A stretch of 26,982 nucleotides of DNA from CAZHOV01 sp964534315 (GTDB lineage: Bacteria; Bacteroidota; Bacteroidia; Chitinophagales; Saprospiraceae). The stretch lies in the NCBI GenBank assembly GCA_964534315.1, contig CAZHOV010000072.1:1-26982 (forward strand). The letters run 5' to 3'. Positions 1 through 7,286 of the stretch are shown here, one piece after another. Numbering within the stretch: the first letter of the stretch is position 1; each line of letters starts with the position of its first letter. Position numbers and translations under genes: made by a program. The notes beneath the pieces were generated by a model. That model saw only the letters and a program-made list of their open reading frames with translations, was not told the DNA's origin and made no database searches.

Positions 1-470
1 GTAGGAAAGTAGGAAAGTAGGAAAGTGAAAATAGGAAAGTGGAAAGTAGGAAAGTGGAAAGTAGGAAAGTAGGAAGTAGGAAAGTAGGAAGGTAGGAAAG
101 TAGGAAAGTGGAAAGTAGGAAAGTGGAAAGTAGGAAAGTAGGAAGGTAGGAAAGTAGGAAGGTAGGAAAGTAGGAAAGTAGGAAAGTGAAAATAGGAAAG
201 TGGAAAGTAGGAAAGTGGAAAGTAGGAAAGTAGGAAGTAGGAAAGTAGGAAGGTAGGAAAGTAGGAAAGTGGAAAGTAGGAAAGTGGAAAGTAGGAAAGT
301 AGGAAGGTAGGAAAGTAGGAAGGTAGGAAAGTAGGAAAGTAGAAAAGTAGGAAAGTAGGAAAGTAGGAAGGTAGGAAAGTGGAAAGTAGGAAGGTAGGAA
401 AGTAGGAAAGTAGGAAAGTGAAAGTAGGAAAGTAGGAAAGTGAAAAGTGGAAAGTGGAAAGTGGAAAGTT
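1..470. repeat. Purine-rich 7/8-bp tandem array with an exact 161-bp duplication
   Basis: The array is built from the octamers gtaggaaa and gtaggaag and the heptamers gtggaaa and gtaggaa. The top strand is almost all G and A, with one T per unit. Positions 1-161 and 162-322 read as identical, so a larger block was duplicated on top of the short units; after 322 the copies diverge. The array begins at or before the window edge and fades out near 470. It contains no open frame that looks like a gene and no unique spacers. Confidence 0.95.
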
Positions 471-704
471 CGTAGGGATTTGGTGATGGGTTTTAATCGG
501 CAAATCAAAATTGCTTGTATAATAAATCTGTTCGGCCATTATAGACTAAGTGATTGAATACCTGGAATGAACGCAGGAAATAATGACCGAACTCAAAAAG
601 ATTTTTTCTACCAATTTTTTTGCCTTACTACTTAAATCTATACATCTTCCGGAATGATATATGAGTTATTGGGTTTTGATATTTACCTGTGTTCATTTCC
701 ATGG
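471..704. other. Non-coding stretch with one imperfect inverted repeat
   Basis: No gene or RNA was recognised. The only structure seen is a 13-bp inverted repeat with one mismatch, 530-542 (gttcggccattat) against 580-592 (ataatgaccgaac), separated by 37 bp and followed by an A/T-rich run at 594-607. It could be a weak terminator for a gene to the left of the window or chance. Confidence 0.4.
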
Positions 705-760
705 TTCATTCCAATTTCCTAATTCTTAATTCTTCATTCCTAATCCTTCATTCTTAATTC
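705..760. repeat. Eight phase-perfect degenerate heptamers upstream of manC
   Basis: Eight consecutive 7-bp units (such as ttcattc, ctaattc, ttaattc, ctaatcc) fill 705-760 without insertion or deletion. Each has the form NNxATTC or a close variant. The array ends about 10 bp before the candidate manC -7 box, so it covers the place where the upstream promoter element would lie. Confidence 0.8.
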
Positions 761-769
761 CCTAAGCCT

Positions 770-777
770 TACTTTTG
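770..777 (+). promoter_or_regulatory. Candidate Bacteroidota -7 box for manC
   Basis: tacttttg matches TAnnTTTG, the -7 element of the Bacteroidota housekeeping sigma factor, 31 bp before the manC ATG. No clear TTTG -33 element is seen at the expected 19-21 bp upstream, where the heptamer array lies instead. Confidence 0.45.
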
Positions 778-808
778 CCTTCATCATTTAAGAAAAGTCA
801 ACACTACT

Positions 809-1882
809 ATGAATTATGTAGCAATCATGGCGGGGGGCGTAGGCAGTCGGTTTTGGCCTGCCAGCCGTACCCACCGACCGAAACAGTTTTTGGATATATT
901 AGGCGTTGGGAAGTCTCTGATACAGATGACGTTTGAACGTTTTAAAAAGGTTTGTCCTCCGGAAAATATTTTTATTGTCACTAATGGGATGTATAAAGAC
1001 CTGGTGAAAGAGCACCTGCCGGTGATTTCAGACAATCAGATTCTTTGTGAGCCTTCGCGCAATAATACGGCTCCTTGCATTGCCTATACCGCTCTTAAAT
1101 TACAGAATCTTGATCCGGAGGCCAATATGGTGGTGGCTCCCTCTGATCACATTATCCTTGATGAGGAAAATTTTCTAAAAACCCTTAATAAGGGACTGGC
1201 TTTTACCAATGCCAACAATGCGCTGCTTACTCTTGGCATTCAGCCTACGCGGCCAGATACGGGCTATGGGTATATCAACTATGAGCAACAGGGAAAAGAT
1301 GATATTCATAAAGTTATTCAGTTTACCGAGAAACCAGTGTTGGAAAAGGCCAGGCAGTTTTTGGAAAGTGGCGATTACCTCTGGAACGCTGGCATTTTTG
1401 TCTGGAAAGTGGCCTCTGTATTAGATGCTTTTCAAAGCCACGCATCGGAGATTTATGAAATCCTTGCCGAAGGTGTTGACTGGTATAATACGGCAAACGA
1501 GCAGCCTTTTATTGACGAGCATTATCCCAAAACGCCCAGTATTTCGATTGATTATGCCATTATGGAAAAAGCCGACAATGTGTATACACTGCCTTCCAGC
1601 TTTGGCTGGTCGGATCTGGGTACCTGGGCGTCGTTGCACGCCGTGAGTGATAAAGATACCAATGCTAATGTCGTAACGCATCCTGAAGAGGTGCTGATCT
1701 ATGAAACCCGAAATAGTCTGATCCGGACTCCTAAAGATAAGTTATCGATCATAAAAGGATTGGATGATTATATCGTTATTGATGAAGAAGGGGTGTTACT
1801 AATCTACCCCAAATCCAAAGAGCAAGAAATCAAATCGATTACCAAAGAATTGAAAACTAAAGGAAAAGATAGCTATCTGTAA
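809..1882 (+). CDS. manC: Mannose-1-phosphate guanylyltransferase
   Basis: Makes GDP-mannose from mannose 1-phosphate and GTP in the cytoplasm, a sugar donor for surface polysaccharide and LPS and for the GDP-fucose route. The 357-residue protein carries the nucleotidyltransferase signature GGVGSRFWPASR at residues 9-20, EPSRNNTAP at 81-89, PSDH at 111-114, TGYGYI at 151-156, FTEKP at 172-176 and WNAGIF at 192-197. The length fits the short, isomerase-free ManC form; no C-terminal phosphomannose isomerase domain is present. The ATG at 809 precedes the sugar-nucleotide fold by only a few residues. The next gene starts three bases after the stop, so the two are probably cotranscribed. The family call is strong; the glycan served is unknown. 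Confidence 0.95.
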   Translation: MNYVAIMAGGVGSRFWPASRTHRPKQFLDILGVGKSLIQMTFERFKKVCPPENIFIVTNGMYKDLVKEHLPVISDNQILCEPSRNNTAPCIAYTALKLQNLDPEANMVVAPSDHIILDEENFLKTLNKGLAFTNANNALLTLGIQPTRPDTGYGYINYEQQGKDDIHKVIQFTEKPVLEKARQFLESGDYLWNAGIFVWKVASVLDAFQSHASEIYEILAEGVDWYNTANEQPFIDEHYPKTPSISIDYAIMEKADNVYTLPSSFGWSDLGTWASLHAVSDKDTNANVVTHPEEVLIYETRNSLIRTPKDKLSIIKGLDDYIVIDEEGVLLIYPKSKEQEIKSITKELKTKGKDSYL

Positions 1883-1885
1883 GCG

Positions 1886-3181
1886 GTGAAAAAGAAAATA
1901 CTATTCATTACCTATAAATTTCCCCCAATAAAATCAATGGGTACGATCCGGAATTTCAATATTGCCCTGGAATTCCAGAAGACTTTCCATAAAGTGCTGG
2001 TGCTCACCACCCGAAATGCCCGTTTTCTATCTCGCGAGTCCTTTCCTTTTGAGCAGCCTTTCCAACGAGTAGAATTACCAACGCTCGACTACCGGTGGTT
2101 GATCAATAGGATAAAAGGAGGGAAATCCTATCCGGGTGCGAATTTTACGGGAAGATGGTTTGCTCCTCTTTATCACCGTCTTAAAGATAGCTTCCCTACC
2201 AATTTACTGCTGGACGAAGGAGGGGTTTATTATATTTGGAATGGTTATCGGAAAGGGAAAAAACTGGTGGAGGAGGAGGGGATCGACTATTTGTACAGCT
2301 CTTACCGGCCCTACGCTGATCACCTTATTGCCTGGCTGCTAAAGCGCCAATTTCCTCATCTTTACTGGATTGCTGATTTTCGGGATGCCCATATCGATCT
2401 CAATCGGGGCAATGTGTATGGGGTAGGCCTCCAGAAGTGGTTTAATAGGAAAATTCTGAAACGGGCTGATGTGGTGACTACCGTATCCGATGGATTGGCC
2501 AAGTACCTCTCTGAGTTTCACCATAATGTAAAGACCCTTCGCAACGGGATCAGTCCTTTTTATCAGCCAAACGGATTTAGTCCCGATTTTCTGGAGAATA
2601 GATTTGTGATAGCTTATACGGGTACGCTTTATCCGGCCCAGCAATCAGCTGATTTGTTCTTTCAGGCAGTAAGGGAGCTTATGAGGGAGGGAAAGATTGA
2701 TGACAGGGAGTTGTTGCTGGTTTATGCCGGCAGGAGTAAATCCGTTTGGAATGATTGGGTAGTGAAATGGGAACTCGAGAAATGGAACAGAGGGCTTAAT
2801 GATCTAAGTTTATTACAATCCTACAGTCTGCAACAGAAAAGCCAGCTCAACCTGCTGCTGACCTGGAGTGGTCCTGCTTTTACCGGCGTATTGACCGGCA
2901 AGTTATACGAATATCTAGCCGCCGGAAATCCCACCTTGGTATTAGTCAATGGTTGTCAAGATCCGGAGTTGGAGGAGATCATTGATCAGACCCGATCGGG
3001 GTTGGTAGCTTATCAACGTCCACAAGAGTTGGACCGTATCAAACTTTTTCTGTTACAACTCTATGCAAATTGGAAAAAAACCGGCAGTAGCAACCAGCCC
3101 GTAGCACCCGGATTACTAACTCCTTACCGTTGGGAAGTGATCATGCCCGGCTTCTTAGAGGGGCTAGAGCAGGAAGGGTAA
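1886..3181 (+). CDS. GT4-type glycosyltransferase (GT-B fold)
   Basis: Predicted to transfer a sugar from a nucleotide donor during surface glycan assembly. The N-terminus MKKKILFITYKFPP is the usual first strand of GT4 enzymes, VVTTVSDGLAKYL near 196-208 is the typical 'sees itself as a sugar-binding domain' segment, and GKLYEYLAAG at 338-347 is the C-terminal donor-site motif. No membrane segment is evident. The start is GTG, three bases after the manC stop, and translational coupling to manC is likely. Acceptor and donor cannot be told from sequence; GDP-mannose is suggested only by the neighbour. The gene converges on the next one, with 21 bp between the stop codons and no obvious terminator. 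Confidence 0.85.
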   Translation: MKKKILFITYKFPPIKSMGTIRNFNIALEFQKTFHKVLVLTTRNARFLSRESFPFEQPFQRVELPTLDYRWLINRIKGGKSYPGANFTGRWFAPLYHRLKDSFPTNLLLDEGGVYYIWNGYRKGKKLVEEEGIDYLYSSYRPYADHLIAWLLKRQFPHLYWIADFRDAHIDLNRGNVYGVGLQKWFNRKILKRADVVTTVSDGLAKYLSEFHHNVKTLRNGISPFYQPNGFSPDFLENRFVIAYTGTLYPAQQSADLFFQAVRELMREGKIDDRELLLVYAGRSKSVWNDWVVKWELEKWNRGLNDLSLLQSYSLQQKSQLNLLLTWSGPAFTGVLTGKLYEYLAAGNPTLVLVNGCQDPELEEIIDQTRSGLVAYQRPQELDRIKLFLLQLYANWKKTGSSNQPVAPGLLTPYRWEVIMPGFLEGLEQEG

Positions 3182-3202
3182 CGGTTATTAAGTTTTCAGT
3201 CA

Positions 3203-4270
3203 CTAAACGTCTTTTTCTGAGTGCTGCTTGTACAAATGAAAATCATCCCACCGTTTCAATATGCTTTCTAATTCTTTTTGAATCGGATAAAAGTCAGGCA
3301 CTATGGTGGGGATACCGTACCGCAGGCCGTCGTGGACGCCCCCCGAGATCTTGGTCTTACCTACGAATTCTTTATATACCGAAAATCGCACAGTGGGTTT
3401 CAACGGTAAGATGAGGAGATCGGTTTGTTGGAGGTAATGGTTGTATAGAGCATGGGGGAGAGGCATAGTAAAAGAGATCCAATTGGTATCAGGGGGGAAT
3501 CGCTTTTTCCAATGAGTTAAAAAAGCTGTTTCTTTTTTTCCTTTTATTGGGCCCAAAAAAATAAGCGTTATTTTAGTCGGGGAATTGCTTATGTGTTGAA
3601 GTATGTTCTGTAAATAAGGGGTATAATCCTTACGGGAAAGATCTACTCGTCCGGGAAAAGTGATGGTCATTGCATCTGCGGATGAGGTATCTGATTTTTT
3701 AGGAATGGTTTGGTAGAAACGGGGGCCTTTCACGTATTTTTCGGCCCATCTATCGGGGATAACCACGTGATCAGCCATTAGAGGATCGACAAAGGCGAAC
3801 TGATCGATGCTGTTGAGCACCTTTTTCCGGTAGTAGTTATCGCGTTTCCATCCCAGCCGGTAGATGATCCTGCCCAGTTGAATGAGTTTGTCCTTCGCAT
3901 TGCCCCCAAGATACAGCGCTTTAGGATTGAAGAAAGCATGGGCATTATGGATGATCAGCAGGGTAGGGGCCGGCCAGTCGAAGGCGCTAAAGGCCTTAAA
4001 ATGATCCGCCAGGGTGGTGATGATCAATTGATCGCAGGCTTTCATGTGCTCGCGGTGCCGGTCTAAAAACTGCTCTACAGGCTGATGGTCCGCCCTAACA
4101 AACACATTCGGCGGCGATTGTCTCGGGAATAGCTGTTCATTCACCGTCTCGCTCACCCATAATTTCAGGGAAGCTAGGCCGTGTTGTTCCAGTAACGGGC
4201 GCACCAGTTCGTGGTGCTCAAAGAGTTCTATGATGCCGGTTTTTTTTATGGTATTGGGTTTTAAAGTCAT
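3203..4270 (-). CDS. GT-B-like putative glycosyltransferase
   Basis: A 355-residue protein that I cannot name exactly. The C-terminal half looks like a GT-B donor domain: GRVDLSRKDY at 207-216, a hydrophobic strand with LIFLGP near 236-241, DLLILPLKP at 284-292, then GKTKISGG at 304-311 followed by DGLRYGIPTIVP at 314-325. The N-terminal half is less typical (LLIIHNAHAF at 104-113). No signal peptide or membrane segment is seen. The ATG at 4270 is preceded by a purine-rich stretch (gaaaaaagaa), and this whole start region is repeated twice more upstream (see the composite repeat). It lies opposite to manC and the GT4 gene and probably belongs to the same glycan locus. A non-catalytic GT-like protein is possible. 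Confidence 0.65.
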   Translation of the reverse strand: MTLKPNTIKKTGIIELFEHHELVRPLLEQHGLASLKLWVSETVNEQLFPRQSPPNVFVRADHQPVEQFLDRHREHMKACDQLIITTLADHFKAFSAFDWPAPTLLIIHNAHAFFNPKALYLGGNAKDKLIQLGRIIYRLGWKRDNYYRKKVLNSIDQFAFVDPLMADHVVIPDRWAEKYVKGPRFYQTIPKKSDTSSADAMTITFPGRVDLSRKDYTPYLQNILQHISNSPTKITLIFLGPIKGKKETAFLTHWKKRFPPDTNWISFTMPLPHALYNHYLQQTDLLILPLKPTVRFSVYKEFVGKTKISGGVHDGLRYGIPTIVPDFYPIQKELESILKRWDDFHLYKQHSEKDV

Positions 4271-4718
4271 TTCTTTTTTCGGTCAAGATCCAGCTATTAC
4301 TCATTGCACATTGCCCATTGCCCATTGAAAAAACGATGAAACGGTTTCGATTGGCGGATTCATGGTGCTTCCACCATTGAAATGGTGGGTTGATAATTTT
4401 ATTTTTCAAGGTCATTTCTTTTTTCGGTCAAGATCCAGCTATTACTCATTACTAATTCCTCATTGCACATTGCACATTGCACATTGTACATTGTACATTC
4501 CCCATTCCTCATTGCCCATTGCCCGTTGAAAAAACGATGAAACGGTTTCGATTGGCGGATTCATGGTGCTTCCACCATTGAAATGGTGGGTTGATAATTT
4601 TATTTTTCAAGGTCATTTCTTTTTTCGGTCAAGATCCAGCTATTACTCATTACTAATTACTAATTACTAATTCCTCATTGCACATTGCACATTGCACATT
4701 GCACATTGCACATTGATC
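4266..4718. repeat. Composite repeat: start module A, heptamers, block B
   Basis: Block A (about 30 bp from gtcatttc to gatccagct) occurs three times, starting near 4267, 4411 and 4612. Each is followed by heptamers in phase: four (4296-4323), twelve (4441-4524) and eleven (4642-4718) units such as attactc, attacta, attcctc, attgcac and attgccc. Block B (about 86 bp) occurs twice with no visible difference, 4325-4410 and 4526-4611. The A2-to-A3 and B1-to-B2 offsets are both 201 bp; A1 to A2 is 144 bp, shorter because its heptamer run is shorter. On the - strand, block A includes the purine-rich site and ATG of the gene ending at 4270. Confidence 0.92.
4371..4388. repeat. Hairpin in block B, first copy
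   Basis: ccaccatt, ga, aatggtgg is a perfect inverted repeat (stem of 7 with a 4-base loop if folded). The same hairpin is present in the second copy at 4572-4589. It is followed on + by an A/T-rich run but not by a clean T-tract, so it is not a convincing terminator. Confidence 0.7.
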
Positions 4719-4763
4719 TAAACCCTTATTTCATTTCAGGTGTTTAAAGATAAAATTATAACA

Positions 4764-5087
4764 ATGAGATATACATACTTTATTTTCTTTTTATTTTTGA
4801 CCTTTTGGGCTTGTAGTCAGGGAGGAGATGGCGGGCAGAAGGCTGTTGTTGCGAAGGTAGACGGGAAGGCGATTTATCAGCAATACTGCGTTGCTTGTCA
4901 TGGGGCCAATGGCCGAATGGAGATTAACGGCGCCAAGGATTTTACGAAATCGGAATTGGAGTTGGAAGAGCGGGTGCATGTTATAACCAACGGGCGCAAT
5001 TTGATGCAGGCCTACAAGTCGCTGCTGTCAGAGAAGGAGATCAAGGCGGTAGCACAGTACACGATGCAATTAAGTAATCCAGAATAA
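4764..5087 (+). CDS. Small lipoprotein cytochrome c
   Basis: A single-haem c-type cytochrome, predicted to be lipid-anchored on the periplasmic side of a membrane and to carry electrons. With the ATG at 4764 the protein has 107 residues: a hydrophobic signal segment, a lipobox-like FWAC with the lipidated cysteine at 17, the haem site CVACH at 42-46, and Met81 (GRNLMQAY) as the likely second haem ligand. The frame is open to a GTG at 4740, but that start would add a charged octapeptide in front of the signal peptide, so the ATG is preferred. The stop is three bases before anmK, so cotranscription is likely. The electron partner is unknown. Confidence 0.85.
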   Translation: MRYTYFIFFLFLTFWACSQGGDGGQKAVVAKVDGKAIYQQYCVACHGANGRMEINGAKDFTKSELELEERVHVITNGRNLMQAYKSLLSEKEIKAVAQYTMQLSNPE

Positions 5088-5090
5088 TTT

Positions 5091-6188
5091 ATGCAGCAAA
5101 AAAAGCGGGTGTTCCGGGTACTTGGACTTATGTCGGGAAGCTCACTTGATGGTTTGGATGTGGCCCTTTGTCGCTTTGAAACAGAAGAGACTTCAGCGCA
5201 TCTCTCTTGGGAGATGGAACAAGCGACGACGGTACCCTTTTCAGAGATGTGGAGAGAACGGCTTTATTTTCTGCCTCAGCAGGATGCCCTTATTTTTGCA
5301 AAAACCCATGTGTATTTTGGGAGATACCTATCTGAATTAATACAACCTTTTCTTTCCAAGCTTTCTATTGCTCCGGATTTGATCGCTGCTCACGGGCATA
5401 CGGTTTTTCATCATCCCGATGCCCGGTATACCGTTCAGATTGGCGACGGGGCAGCTTTGAGTGTTTTATCGGGCATCCCGGTGGTTTGTGATTTTCGGTC
5501 ACCCGATGTGGCGTTGGATGGGGAAGGTGCGCCTGTCGTACCTATTGTGGAGCGGGATTTGTTTCCGGAATATGATTTTTTTTTGAACATCGGCGGTATT
5601 GCCAATATGAGTTTTCGAAGTCCGGAAGGTATGGTCGCCTTCGATATTTGTGCGGCCAATCAGGCGCTCAACTATCTTGCTCAGGCCATGGGGCAACCTT
5701 TTGATGAGGAGGGGCAGTTAGCAAGCCGGGGGATTGTTGTTCCTGATTTGTTAGATCAACTGAATGACCTGCCCTATTTCAGGAAGCCTTTTCCGAAATC
5801 GCTCAGTAACCAGTGGGTACAAGAGCGAATTTTTTCTATTTTGCAGCAGCATCCTTCCGGGGTGGCAGATAAGATGCGTACGATGGTGGAGCATATCGCC
5901 TATCAGGTTGTTCAGCACGCTCACCTTTTTTTGGAGGCGTCTGTAAGAACAAAAATGTTAGTCACTGGTGGTGGTGCTTTCAATGTTTTCCTGATCGGTG
6001 TGTTGAGCCAGCAATTATCAGATAAGGGAATTCAGTTGGAGGTGCCGTCAGTCCAAGTGGTGGAATTTAAAGAAGCCTTATTGATGGCGTATATGGGCTA
6101 CCTTCGGTATCAAGGTCAAATAAATTGTTTGAGTTCTGCAACGGGAGCGCAAAGAGATACCATTGGGGGGTGCATTTATCTTCCATAA
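5091..6188 (+). CDS. anmK: Anhydro-N-acetylmuramic acid kinase
   Basis: Phosphorylates and hydrates 1,6-anhydro-MurNAc released from peptidoglycan to MurNAc 6-phosphate, a cytoplasmic step of cell-wall recycling. The 365-residue length is normal. Residues 11-24 hold the ATP-site motif (LGLMSGSSLDGLDV), AAHGHTVFHHP lies at 99-109, CDFRSPDVALDGEGAPVVP at 133-151, LNIGGIAN at 165-172, and the later phosphate loop VTGGGAFN at 291-298. The likely catalytic Asp is D185 in FDICAAN, where many proteobacterial members have DTGPGN. It starts three bases after the cytochrome gene and ends 13 bp before the SDR gene. The family call is strong. Confidence 0.95.
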   Translation: MQQKKRVFRVLGLMSGSSLDGLDVALCRFETEETSAHLSWEMEQATTVPFSEMWRERLYFLPQQDALIFAKTHVYFGRYLSELIQPFLSKLSIAPDLIAAHGHTVFHHPDARYTVQIGDGAALSVLSGIPVVCDFRSPDVALDGEGAPVVPIVERDLFPEYDFFLNIGGIANMSFRSPEGMVAFDICAANQALNYLAQAMGQPFDEEGQLASRGIVVPDLLDQLNDLPYFRKPFPKSLSNQWVQERIFSILQQHPSGVADKMRTMVEHIAYQVVQHAHLFLEASVRTKMLVTGGGAFNVFLIGVLSQQLSDKGIQLEVPSVQVVEFKEALLMAYMGYLRYQGQINCLSSATGAQRDTIGGCIYLP

Positions 6189-6201
6189 TTACAGTTAACC
6201 A

Positions 6202-7203
6202 ATGAGAAAAAAGGTCTTTATTACTGGGGCGACGGGTTTTTTAGGGTCACATCTATTGAGGCAATTGCTGAAGGATGAGCAGTTGGAGGTGACGGCGCTA
6301 AAGCGAAAGACCAGTAGTATGGACCTGGTAGAGGAAGTACAGAACCGGGCGAGGTGGGTGGAAGGAGATGTGTTAGATTATTTTTTGATGGAGGATATTC
6401 TTTCGGAGGTGGACCAGGTATACCATTGTGCAGCCATTGTTTCTTTTTATCCTAAGAGATTCACTGAAATGTTTCGGATTAATGTAGAAGGAACGACAAA
6501 TATTGTAAATGCAGCTTTGAAGGTAGGAGTTGAAAAGTTGGTGCACATTAGTTCTACGGCGGCACTTGGCAGGACAAAGCAGAAAGAAACGTTTTCAGAA
6601 GCGACGATGTGGCAGCGCAGCAAGTGGAATTCGCAATACGGGATCACCAAATTTCTGAGCGAGCAGGAGGTATGGCGGGGCATTCAGGAAGGGCTTCGGG
6701 CGGCCATCTTAAATCCCTCCATAATTCTTGGTCCCGGCAGGTGGGGTGAAGGCTCCAATCGCTTTTTTAAATGGGTTTGGGACGGCTTCCCTTTTTATTC
6801 GAATGGGGTCAATGGATTTGTTGATGTCCGGGATGTAGTAGCGCTTGCTATACAGCTGATGAAGAGCGATATTCAGGGTGAGCGATTCGTGGTAAATGCT
6901 GAAAATAGAAGCTACAAACAATTGATGGACGAGATCGCAGACGCGTTCGACAAAAAAAAGCCTTTGATCCGCGTCACGCCTCTTATTCAGGCCTTTTCGT
7001 GGCGAATAGCCAAACTGAGCGCATTCCTCACCGGCGGACACCCAATGCTTACGCGTGATAGCGCCCGCATTTCCTCTTGCTCCTATTTTTACCAAAATGC
7101 CAAGTCTAAAGAAACCTTCGACTTTTCCTATCGCCCGGTAAGCCAATCCATAACAGATGTCGTTTCTTATTTCCAGCAAAGGGAAATGGCGGGGCATGAA
7201 TAA
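6202..7203 (+). CDS. Extended SDR, NAD(P)-dependent epimerase/reductase
   Basis: A 333-residue Rossmann-fold oxidoreductase of the extended short-chain dehydrogenase type, closest in look to the dihydroflavonol-4-reductase-like group. TGATGFLG at 8-15 binds the dinucleotide, HCAAIVSF at 75-82 and NVEGTTNIV at 94-102 are the usual core, HISSTAALG at 115-123 holds the catalytic Ser, and YGITK at 146-150 is the YxxxK pair. NPSIILGPG at 171-179 is the conserved substrate-side loop. The substrate is not predictable; nucleotide-sugar, sterol-like and aldehyde substrates all occur in this group. It is the last gene of the cytochrome-anmK cluster, 13 bp after anmK. Confidence 0.85.
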   Translation: MRKKVFITGATGFLGSHLLRQLLKDEQLEVTALKRKTSSMDLVEEVQNRARWVEGDVLDYFLMEDILSEVDQVYHCAAIVSFYPKRFTEMFRINVEGTTNIVNAALKVGVEKLVHISSTAALGRTKQKETFSEATMWQRSKWNSQYGITKFLSEQEVWRGIQEGLRAAILNPSIILGPGRWGEGSNRFFKWVWDGFPFYSNGVNGFVDVRDVVALAIQLMKSDIQGERFVVNAENRSYKQLMDEIADAFDKKKPLIRVTPLIQAFSWRIAKLSAFLTGGHPMLTRDSARISSCSYFYQNAKSKETFDFSYRPVSQSITDVVSYFQQREMAGHE

Positions 7204-7225
7204 TGAAATAATGTTTGGTCATCCA

Positions 7226-7257
7226 TTTGGAGATCAGCTGATTATTCTGTACCTTTA
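7226..7257 (+). promoter_or_regulatory. Candidate promoter of the subtilisin-like gene
   Basis: tttg at 7226-7229 and taccttta at 7250-7257 are separated by 20 bp, matching the Bacteroidota -33/-7 layout TTTG-N19-21-TAnnTTTG with one mismatch in the last base. Transcription would start near 7264, about 23 bp before the ATG. Confidence 0.5.
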
Positions 7258-7286
7258 ATTAAATTTAATCTTTACAAACGCCAGTT

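Noticed and set aside
1..470. CRISPR array.
   Set aside because: No constant repeat of 23 bp or more alternating with unique spacers, and no cas genes; the region is a short-unit tandem array.
530..592. Inverted repeat as a terminator or small RNA.
   Set aside because: The 37-base loop and one mismatch make it weak and no upstream gene is visible in the window.
3130..3414. 94-residue + strand frame across the convergent gene ends.
   Set aside because: It overlaps the GT4 gene end and lies antisense to the GT-B-like gene; composition is that of a shadow frame.
4218..4415. 65-residue - strand frame beginning at the second copy of the start module.
   Set aside because: It is made of repeat DNA and runs out of frame into the real gene at 4270; the equivalent frame from the third copy stops early. 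Kept as a hypothesis in the findings, not as a gene.
4740..4763. GTG start for the cytochrome gene at 4740.
   Set aside because: It would place charged residues before the signal peptide; the ATG at 4764 gives a normal lipoprotein signal.
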